The position numbers and the translations under genes are program-made. A stretch of DNA of 7,077 nucleotides. Origin: Planctomycetaceae bacterium (GTDB lineage: Bacteria; Planctomycetota; Planctomycetia; Planctomycetales; Planctomycetaceae). Below the pieces are notes generated by a model. The model saw only the letters and a program-made list of their open reading frames with translations, was not told the DNA's origin and searched no databases. Below are positions 1 through 5,061 of this stretch, piece by piece (the first letter of the stretch is position 1; every line of letters starts with the position of its first letter). The stretch spans positions 579 to 7,655 of the forward strand of contig JALWSL010000159.1 of NCBI GenBank assembly GCA_027080405.1, written 5' to 3'.

Positions 1-1264
1 TCCCATTGCGAAATTCGACCTGTGACAAATCATCCGGCAACCCACGTCCTCCGGCCAAAACTCCTTCACCCAAATGAGCAGGAATTTTTCGCGCAGGGAT
101 CAATTTGTTGGTGGCCCTCATTAAGAATAATAGAGTAAAGCAGGTGGCAACCGGGTGAACGCTGGCCCGCTCTCTCAGTTCGGGCCAACTTCCATTCGCA
201 GCCTGTTTGGGCAACAGAACCGCGGTTCCTTCCCGATACCAATCATGTGAGCCGTAGGTTTCCCAACCGTTGACAGTAGAAGTTCGCTCAAGAGTATAGA
301 AGTAGTAAAAAAAATTCCCTCCGTGTTCTGAAACCAGGTTTGCAGCAAAACTGGCGGTCAGCCAGCCACGTGCTCTTGCGTTGGTGGAATCGATTTTAGG
401 CTTGATCGGTTTGGGAATGCGTCTGAAATTCTTTTCGGGCTTTTTCGGAATTTGAGCTTCGAGCACTCCAAAACGGGGACCATTTTTGACCTGTGTCGGT
501 TGCGGCGGCTGATCTCTGAAAAGAATGAACCGGATAATCCCCAATGTTCCCGAAGCCGCTCCTGTCATGGTTCCAGAAACGCCTCTGTCGGACTGGGCAC
601 CGTTGGCTGAGAGAACAGGGTGGTAAGTAAAGCCCCCTGTTTTATCCTGCGTCCTGAAATGCCAGAGGGCGGCTTTCTCGAACACTTCCAGCGGTATCTC
701 GACACCCGCCCGATGGGCAGCCCATAAACCGAGAACCGCATACTGCGTAATACTGGTGTCCCCCTCTCCCGGTTTCCCGCCGTACGGATAAAACCAGGCA
801 CCAATTTCCAGTTGGCTGTTGATGATATAATCGGAAATCGCTTTGATATGATTGAGGTAACCCTCTGCATCAGCCGCCTCGAGTGCCATAACATCAATGG
901 CAGCCTCATAAATGTGATGATGCTGAGGACGATAGGTGATATTATCCGTCTCCGAACCGCGAAACTTTTCCAAAATCAAATCCAATCCTCGTTGGACGGC
1001 TGGGCTGTCCGGATCGTCTCCACCCGAGAGAAGCGTGTAAACAATAAGTCCGGTGGCCGGTTTGAATTTCAAATCGTATTGCCGCAGGTATTGCAGTCCG
1101 CGTTCGATAGCCGCTTTAACCTTTGGATCCTTGGCGGCATCAACCGGTTGGAACGCGCCCGTTACGGACAGAAAAATCATGCCGGAAAAGATCAACCGGG
1201 CAGCACGCCAACCAGAGCGAATGGTACTGCCAAATCCGTTTTTTTCCCGGTCTGGATCTTGCAT
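1..1264 (-). CDS. Exported alpha/alpha-toroid protein (prenyltransferase / squalene-oxidase repeat fold), 3' end beyond the left edge
   Basis: Reading the minus strand from the ATG at 1264 gives an uninterrupted frame of 421 codons to the window edge, so the C-terminus is missing. Residues 1-20 are polar to basic. Residues about 21-38 are hydrophobic (RLIFSGMIFLSVTGAF), followed by a likely signal-peptidase site around VDAA (41-44), so the mature protein is probably outside the cytoplasm. From residue 46 come helical repeats of the squalene-cyclase/prenyltransferase barrel type: an AIERGLQYL helix, then GAWFYPYGG around W157, DTSITQYAVLGLWAA, and a HFRTQDKTGGFTYHP repeat, ending near a GTMTGAASG helix at about 233. 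I see no DxDD or DCTAE motif of true triterpene cyclases, so cyclase activity is not supported. Upstream there is only a weak GGA before the start. Fold assignment is moderately sure; the substrate and role are unknown. Frames on the opposite strand over this stretch are shadows. Confidence 0.82.
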   Translation of the reverse strand, partial: MQDPDREKNGFGSTIRSGWRAARLIFSGMIFLSVTGAFQPVDAAKDPKVKAAIERGLQYLRQYDLKFKPATGLIVYTLLSGGDDPDSPAVQRGLDLILEKFRGSETDNITYRPQHHHIYEAAIDVMALEAADAEGYLNHIKAISDYIINSQLEIGAWFYPYGGKPGEGDTSITQYAVLGLWAAHRAGVEIPLEVFEKAALWHFRTQDKTGGFTYHPVLSANGAQSDRGVSGTMTGAASGTLGIIRFILFRDQPPQPTQVKNGPRFGVLEAQIPKKPEKNFRRIPKPIKPKIDSTNARARGWLTASFAANLVSEHGGNFFYYFYTLERTSTVNGWETYGSHDWYREGTAVLLPKQAANGSWPELRERASVHPVATCFTLLFLMRATNKLIPARKIPAHLGEGVLAGGRGLPDDLSQVEFRNG

Positions 1265-1408
1265 GTTACTTATTCCATCAAGGCGGAGAAGAGATTTACT
1301 GGAAGAGGTTAACTGGAAGTGATCTACACGATACCTGCTTGAGTCGAACGACACACGAACCCCGACACCACCGTCACGCCCTCTACACAATAGAGAGAAC
1401 ATAATCCG

Positions 1409-1434
1409 TTATCCTTATCCATTAGTAGTGGATA
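1409..1434. promoter_or_regulatory. TTATCC doublet plus TATCCA/TGGATA dyad upstream of the leftward gene
   Basis: TTATCC occurs twice in direct tandem (1409-1414, 1415-1420). The second copy is the left arm of a dyad, TATCCA (1416-1421), seven spacer bases, TGGATA (1429-1434). It sits about 145 bases upstream of the toroid gene start. On the minus strand it reads as a run of GGATA words. It could be a protein-binding site for the leftward gene, but dyads with six-base arms are expected by chance in a window this long. Confidence 0.2.
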
Positions 1435-1675
1435 GAGAAAAATAATCAAACAAAAACTGACTCGCCAGCAAAAATATCAAGAAGGTGAGCCCCTCATTCC
1501 TGCCCGGCTTGGGGGTTGATGATGCGGGTTTGATACTAAAACTCGATGATTCCAAACGGAGAAATGGCTCCCTTCCAGGTGTTTGGTTGAAGTTTGTGAG
1601 AATCTGAATCGGGCCCCCGACAAGTTTCACGCCCGAAAAGAGCATCAAATGTGCATGGGGTTACTACTGATATGT

Positions 1676-1691
1676 CCACATGGTCATGTGG
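1676..1691. promoter_or_regulatory. Seven-base-arm dyad CCACATG-GT-CATGTGG
   Basis: A perfect inverted repeat with seven-base arms separated by two bases lies in the middle of the divergent spacer, about 285 bases before the DksA-like start. The compact spacing suits a dimeric DNA-binding protein better than an RNA hairpin. A few dyads of this size are expected by chance in 7 kb, so it is only a candidate operator. Confidence 0.2.
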
Positions 1692-1952
1692 CCTCTTAAT
1701 CAAAAATTTATTCGTTTTTTTGTCATTGCCATAACATTTATGTTTACAACGGGTTGCGTTGTTTTTTCCTCTGTTGCTTTTGGGGTGGTTTCGAGGATTT
1801 TGGCGAGTCTGTCTCTGTGTACACTTGAAATCGTATTTAAGGCTGTTGATCATACCTGCGATCAGAGTGGAATGATCAATCGCCGACATGATGTTGGGAT
1901 GCGACAAATTGGCACCGCCTTGGCATGGGGAACCTTGTCCGAGGCTGATTGA
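1680..1952 (+). CDS. Doubtful small ORF, 90 residues, with hydrophobic N-terminal half
   Basis: The frame runs from an ATG inside the 1676-1691 dyad to a TGA that ends 23 bases before the DksA-like ATG. Residues about 12-50 are hydrophobic (FVIAITFMFTTGCVVF and onward), which resembles a membrane segment or a poor lipobox (TTGC). The second half (from about residue 52) has no recognisable pattern. There is no ribosome-binding site before either possible ATG (1680 or 1686), third codon positions are much richer in T/A than in the neighbouring genes, and I recognise no family. The hydrophobicity may simply reflect a T-rich leader or promoter region. I list it only for completeness; noncoding is more likely. 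Confidence 0.18.
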   Translation: MVMWPLNQKFIRFFVIAITFMFTTGCVVFSSVAFGVVSRILASLSLCTLEIVFKAVDHTCDQSGMINRRHDVGMRQIGTALAWGTLSEAD

Positions 1953-1975
1953 TAAGAAGTAGAAAGAAATCCCAA

Positions 1976-2338
1976 ATGACACGAGCAGAGCGATTGGAGC
2001 GGTTGAAATTCAGCTTAATGGCAAGACGTGACGAATTGCGAAATCGGGTAGGTGCAGGAACAGCAGCGACCAGTACCACAAGTTCGGGAGTTGGTGACGC
2101 AGCCGATATCGCCCAGTATAATGAGTCGAGCGACCTGAACACGCATTTGATCGCCATGAAGGCGGACGAGCTGTCGGAGATTGAGCATGCCTTGGCCAAG
2201 TTTGCCGAGGGGCAGTACGGTATTTGCGAGGTGACGGGAAAATCGATCCCGATCGCCCGACTTGAAGCGATGCCGTTAACCCGGTTTTCTGTTGATGCCC
2301 AACGGGAAGTGGAAGAAAAATCGGCTATGTGGTCGTAG
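1976..2338 (+). CDS. DksA/TraR-family regulator with degenerate zinc finger
   Basis: This 120-residue protein has the layout of DksA/TraR proteins, which enter the RNA polymerase secondary channel with a coiled coil. Residues 3-25 form the first helix (RAERLERLKFSLMARRDEL). A low-complexity Ala/Thr/Ser/Gly turn follows at 26-40, then the tip sequence D41-A-A-D44-I-A46, which fits the DxxDxA tip of DksA. The second helix covers about 47-79 and leads into the finger region YGICEVTGKSIPIARLEAMP at 81-100. In canonical members four cysteines bind zinc. Here only C84 remains; the other three positions are T87, S105 and A108, so a C4 zinc site is not possible. I chose ATG 1976 over the in-frame TTG at 1949 because the TTG overlaps the preceding frame and homology-like sequence starts after 1976; AGAAAG upstream is a weak ribosome site. 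It probably acts on transcription, but its targets cannot be read here. Confidence 0.88.
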   Translation: MTRAERLERLKFSLMARRDELRNRVGAGTAATSTTSSGVGDAADIAQYNESSDLNTHLIAMKADELSEIEHALAKFAEGQYGICEVTGKSIPIARLEAMPLTRFSVDAQREVEEKSAMWS

Positions 2339-2383
2339 GCGTTTTCTGCCACACTCGTGACGATTTTTTGAATAATCACAAAT

Positions 2384-2433
2384 CCTGAAGAAATCGTGTC
2401 TCGTTTCAACGGGCGGTTTCTTCAGGCTTTTTT
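2384..2433 (+). terminator. Rho-independent terminator of the DksA-like gene
   Basis: A 13-bp stem pairs 2384-2396 (CCTGAAGAAATCG) with 2414-2426 (CGGTTTCTTCAGG), with one G-T wobble pair. The 17-base loop contains a small CGTT/AACG inner pairing. A C and then six T follow at 2428-2433. It starts 45 bases after the stop codon at 2338 and reads rightward, so it should end the DksA-like transcript and separate it from the next gene. Confidence 0.8.
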
Positions 2434-2544
2434 ATGCGCTATTTTTCCCCGGTTACGGGATAACAGGCGGGAGTAATGACAGGATCGTCCACAGTTTCTA
2501 TGATGCAGCTTCTTTGAGGCCGGGGAGTTGGTGGGCATTGGGGG

Positions 2545-2587
2545 CCAGTTTTCAGTCATGTTCCAATCATGTTCCAGTTTTGAAAAC
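2545..2587. repeat. Short repeat cluster just before the 118-residue gene
   Basis: TCATGTTCCA occurs twice (2556-2565 and 2567-2576) with one base between, a period of 11, about one DNA turn. It is flanked by two copies of CCAGTTTT (2545-2552, 2574-2581). The right copy runs into a dyad GTTTT-G-AAAAC (2577-2587). The cluster ends seven bases before the ATG at 2595, where a leader or operator would lie. It may be a binding site or only a local slippage product. Confidence 0.35.
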
Positions 2588-2594
2588 AGTCACG

Positions 2595-2951
2595 ATGTGG
2601 GAAAAAATCAAACACGCATTCGCGGTTAATGCAGCGCAGGCGACAGAGCCGACCCCGCAGCAATTGGAACTGGTCGATCGACTTTGTGGAGTGATCAAAC
2701 AGCGTCGGTTGACCCCGGCTGCGGTTGCGTTTCTGGAAATGGTCAGACCGATGAATTATGTCGGAGCACAGGGAATGCACTTTCTGGAGCCGATCGCAAC
2801 GACAATTTTTTCCCCCACGCAATACCGGGAACTGTCGCTGTTTTTGGAACGTCGAGATGCCGTTGATATCATCTGCGAGCGACTGGAAGCCCTTGAGAGT
2901 GGTAAAGATGGCGAAGATATACTAGCCTCTAACGATAAACTTCCGAATTGA
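2595..2951 (+). CDS. Uncharacterised 118-residue, mostly helical protein
   Basis: I do not recognise a named family. The likely start is ATG 2595 (MWEKIKHAF); the frame stays open back to a TTG at 2514, but those extra codons look noncoding. There is no clear ribosome site. The core, about residues 20-100, is amphipathic helix: RRLTPAAVAFLEMVRP around 38-53, then GAQGMHFLEPIATTIF and a YRELSLFLERRDAVDIIC segment that ends in a charged IICERLEALESG helix. There is no signal peptide, membrane segment or metal motif, and only two cysteines, so it is probably cytoplasmic. From memory, a pattern of LTPxAxxFLExxRPxN, then FxEP, then LExR recurs in small unnamed proteins of several phyla; this is recollection, not a search. 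It lies 237 bases upstream of the ATPase gene on the same strand, between a terminator and a candidate promoter. Confidence 0.75.
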   Translation: MWEKIKHAFAVNAAQATEPTPQQLELVDRLCGVIKQRRLTPAAVAFLEMVRPMNYVGAQGMHFLEPIATTIFSPTQYRELSLFLERRDAVDIICERLEALESGKDGEDILASNDKLPN

Positions 2952-3012
2952 TGTTGGGCTTTATTCAGCATTTTTCACTTGTGAAACACCCCAAAATATG
3001 ACACCACGCCTA

Positions 3013-3040
3013 CCGCCTGTAACGCCAGGGTTGCAGGCGG
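3013..3040 (+). promoter_or_regulatory. Strong hairpin, possible leader or terminator element
   Basis: CCGCCTGTAAC (3013-3023) pairs with GTTGCAGGCGG (3030-3040) over 11 bp, with one wobble pair and a six-base loop. No T run follows, so it is not a standard intrinsic terminator. It lies 61 bases after the stop of the 118-residue gene and could protect that transcript's 3' end or help to end it. The right-arm word GCAGGCGG recurs at 3096-3103, so the left arm could pair there instead if both are on one RNA. Confidence 0.45.
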
Positions 3041-3059
3041 AACGTTGGTTCGCGTCTGT

Positions 3060-3088
3060 TTGACATTGTTGCGACAGCAAACGATTGT
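3060..3088 (+). promoter_or_regulatory. Candidate promoter of the ATPase cluster
   Basis: A perfect TTGACA (3060-3065) is followed after 17 bases by GATTGT (3083-3088), which keeps the second A and final T of a TATAAT box but is otherwise poor. The box pair overlaps the tandem 19-bp repeat, as expected if a regulator binds over the promoter. It lies about 100 bases before the ATG at 3189. A sigma-70-type reading is assumed; promoters of this organism may differ. Confidence 0.28.
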
Positions 3089-3102
3089 TGTGACAGCAGG
3101 CG
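3065..3102 (+). repeat. Tandem 19-bp direct repeat (two units)
   Basis: Unit one (3065-3083) is ATTGTTGCGACAGCAAACG and unit two (3084-3102) is ATTGTTGTGACAGCAGGCG, directly adjacent, identical at 16 of 19 positions; all three differences are transitions. In unit one the core TTGTTGCGACAGCAA is an imperfect dyad (TTG.TG...CA.CAA), which suggests a pair of binding sites for a dimeric regulator spaced slightly under two DNA turns. It lies 86 bases upstream of the ATPase ATG. Confidence 0.6.
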
Positions 3103-3188
3103 GTGGAGGGGCTGCATCAGTTTGGAGAGATGGCGTGGGTGGCAGTGACGCGGAATGAGAGCCTGTTTATTTGCGGGTACGGAAACCG

Positions 3189-4991
3189 ATGAGCAAAATC
3201 AATCCTGATGACATCGAGGTAATTCTGGCGACGGATTGCGGTAGTACAACGACCAAGGCGATCCTCATCGAAAAAATCGACGGTCACTACCGTCAAACAT
3301 ACCGCGGGGAAGCTCCCACGACGGTCGAAGAACCGGCGGCTGATGTGACAGTCGGCGTGACGAACGCTGTCTCTGAAGTAGCGGAACTGGCTGGCCGCAA
3401 GTTGCTCGATGAAAATGATCAGATTCTCCGCCCCTCCAACGGCAAGCAGGGTTGCGACATCTACATCTCAACTTCCAGTGCGGGCGGCGGCCTTCAAATG
3501 CTGGTTGCAGGTGTTGTTCGTGAGATGACGGCTGCATCCGCAAAGCGGGCGGCATTGGGGGCCGGGGCGATTGTGATGGATACAATTTCGTCCAACGATA
3601 AACGTAAACCGTATGAACAGATCCAGCGGATTCGGGAACTGCGTCCCGATATGATTCTCCTTTCGGGCGGAACCGATGGCGGCACGGTCAAACATGTAGT
3701 GCAGCTTGCCGAGTTGATCGCTCCGGCGAAACCGCAACCTCGTTTTGGTGATAAGTACCGCATGCCGATTATTTATGCGGGCAACATCGAAGCCTGGGAA
3801 CCTGTCAAAGAGACGTTCGATGATGATGTCGAACTGTCTCAAGTAGAAAATGTCCGCCCTCAACTCGATAACGAAAATCTTGGCCCGGCTCGTGACGAAA
3901 TTCATGAGCTGTTTCTGGAACATGTCATGGCTCATGCGCCGGGTTATGACAAACTGATTTCCTGGACCGATGCACCGATCATGCCGACTCCCGGAGCGGT
4001 CGGCAATATCTTGCAGACGATCGCGGAACGGGACGGGATTAACGCGGTCGGTGTTGATATCGGCGGGGCAACGACGGATGTTTTTTCCGTTTTCGATGGT
4101 GTTTTCAACAGGACGGTCAGTGCCAATCTGGGAATGAGTTATTCCATCTCGAATGTCTGCGCAGAAGCGACCATGCCCAATATTCTGCGTTGGGTTCATG
4201 TTGATATGCAGGAACGGGAATTGCGAAACCGTGTGAAAAACAAGATGATTCGCCCGACCACGATTCCGCAAACTCTGGAAGCTCTCATTTTCGAACAGGC
4301 CGTCGCCAGGGAGGCGCTGCGTCTGGCGTATATTCAGCACAAGGAATTTGCGACCACGCTCAAGGGAGTTCAACAGCAGCGCACAGTGGGGGATCTTTTC
4401 ACACAGGATTCCGGCGGACAGTCGATCGTCAACAATATGAAGCTCGATCTATTGGTTGCTTCAGGCGGTGTTCTCTCGCATGCTCCCAGAATGCACCAGA
4501 CCGCGGCGATGCTGATTGATGCGTTCGAACCGGAGGGCTTTACCACGCTCGCCAAGGACAGCATTTTTATGATGCCCCATCTGGGCGTGTTGGCTCAGGT
4601 TCATCCGCAAGCCGCTTTGGAGGTGTTCGAGCGAGACTGCCTGATCTATCTGGGAACGTGTGTGGCGATTGCGGGTCAGCCGAGACCGGGGCGTGTCGCG
4701 TTTCGATATAAAATTACTGGGGATATTTCGGATGAAGGCGAGATGATTGCAGGTGAATTGAAACTGTTGCCGCTTTCGGGCGAACAGAGGGCAACCGTTG
4801 AGATTGAGCCGGCTCGCGGTCTTGATTGCGGGGCAGGCAAAGGAAAGCCGGTCTCCCGGGAAGTGCGAGGGGGCGAGGTTGGTCTTATTCTGGATGCCAG
4901 AGGTCGCGAACTGGCTGTCGGCGGCGAAAAAGGAGCAGACCGCCAGACTGTGACACAGTGGGTGAACGCGATGCACCTTTATGATGATTGA
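3189..4991 (+). CDS. MutL/GlmL-type ASKHA ATPase
   Basis: This 600-residue cytoplasmic protein belongs to the family named after MutL/GlmL, the accessory protein of clostridial glutamate mutase. ASKHA nucleotide-binding motifs are visible in order: phosphate-1 loop D16-CGSTTTK (16-23), a Gly-rich STSSAGGGLQM (94-104), LLSGGTDGGT (157-166), phosphate-2 loop GVDIGGATTDV (288-298), and an adenosine-type motif ASGGVLSHAP (424-433). ATP hydrolysis is therefore likely. From about 485 to 600 there is a C-terminal, strand-rich domain (GRVAFRYKITGD, then GEVGLILDARGRELAV) that makes it longer than the roughly 460-residue clostridial protein as I remember it. I chose ATG 3189 over TTG 3171 because GGA lies about seven bases before it and the TTG adds only a basic hexapeptide. 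The next gene follows after 70 bases. No glutamate mutase genes flank it, so a mutase role is not supported here. The family call is strong; the role is unknown. Confidence 0.93.
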   Translation: MSKINPDDIEVILATDCGSTTTKAILIEKIDGHYRQTYRGEAPTTVEEPAADVTVGVTNAVSEVAELAGRKLLDENDQILRPSNGKQGCDIYISTSSAGGGLQMLVAGVVREMTAASAKRAALGAGAIVMDTISSNDKRKPYEQIQRIRELRPDMILLSGGTDGGTVKHVVQLAELIAPAKPQPRFGDKYRMPIIYAGNIEAWEPVKETFDDDVELSQVENVRPQLDNENLGPARDEIHELFLEHVMAHAPGYDKLISWTDAPIMPTPGAVGNILQTIAERDGINAVGVDIGGATTDVFSVFDGVFNRTVSANLGMSYSISNVCAEATMPNILRWVHVDMQERELRNRVKNKMIRPTTIPQTLEALIFEQAVAREALRLAYIQHKEFATTLKGVQQQRTVGDLFTQDSGGQSIVNNMKLDLLVASGGVLSHAPRMHQTAAMLIDAFEPEGFTTLAKDSIFMMPHLGVLAQVHPQAALEVFERDCLIYLGTCVAIAGQPRPGRVAFRYKITGDISDEGEMIAGELKLLPLSGEQRATVEIEPARGLDCGAGKGKPVSREVRGGEVGLILDARGRELAVGGEKGADRQTVTQWVNAMHLYDD

Positions 4992-5061
4992 ATTGATGAT
5001 GACTGGATCGATGTCGAGACCGCTTTGGCGGGGCTTGAAAATTGGATAACGGAATAGATAC

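Larger units (their letters stand above)
1265..1975. other. Divergent intergenic region of 711 bases between the leftward toroid gene and the rightward DksA-like gene
   Basis: The two flanking genes point away from each other, so promoters for both must lie here. No convincing gene fills it. Short elements visible are a TATCCA/TGGATA dyad with a doubled TTATCC (1409-1434), a CCACATG/CATGTGG dyad (1676-1691), a CATAA/TTATG dyad (1730-1742) and a doubled ACTGGAAG at 1298-1305 and 1312-1319. The stretch from about 1690 to 1790 is rich in T on the plus strand. I could not find a convincing -35/-10 pair on either strand. One rightward ORF at 1680-1952 is listed separately as doubtful. A leftward 77-codon frame (1415-1648) with a hydrophobic tail was also considered and not accepted. 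Confidence 0.7.
2952..3188 (+). other. 237-base spacer upstream of the ATPase gene, rich in structure
   Basis: No gene is seen here. Directly after the stop of the 118-residue gene come nested dyads, TTGGG/CCCAA (2954-2958, 2990-2994) around TTTCAC-TT-GTGAAA (2973-2986), without a T run. A strong hairpin at 3013-3040, a TTGACA box at 3060-3065 and a 19-bp tandem repeat at 3065-3102 follow; each is listed separately. The last 85 bases before the ATG show no further pattern. The arrangement favours a separate promoter for the ATPase cluster rather than read-through from the upstream gene. Confidence 0.6.

Noticed and set aside
812..1312. 166-codon plus-strand frame over the toroid gene
   Set aside because: The minus-strand frame has a signal peptide and toroid-type repeats; this one lacks any recognisable pattern and is its antisense shadow.
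1415..1648. Leftward 77-codon frame ending in a hydrophobic segment (GLTFLIFLLASQFLF)
   Set aside because: No ribosome site, no recognisable family, and the hydrophobic end falls on an A/T-rich stretch that gives Phe/Leu codons by composition.
1949..1975. TTG at 1949 as start of the DksA-like gene
   Set aside because: The added residues (MIRSRKKSQ) are not typical of the family, and the ATG at 1976 gives a normal N-terminal helix.
1536..1982. 148-codon minus-strand frame across the divergent spacer
   Set aside because: It overlaps the start of the DksA-like gene, its composition is Asn/Lys/His/Cys-rich without a domain, and it has no ribosome site.
2514..2594. TTG at 2514 as start of the 118-residue protein
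   Set aside because: The 27 extra residues (Trp/Cys-containing, no pattern) cover the repeat cluster and look noncoding; ATG 2595 is a natural start.
3013..3040. Calling the GC-rich hairpin a rho-independent terminator
   Set aside because: The stem is strong, but the following bases (AACGTTGGTT) contain no T run, so the standard signal is incomplete.
3468..4373. 301-codon open frame on the minus strand inside the ATPase gene
   Set aside because: It is antisense to a strongly supported gene with intact ATPase motifs; its translation is rich in Arg/Asn/His/Phe and has no recognisable pattern, as expected for a shadow of a coding strand.
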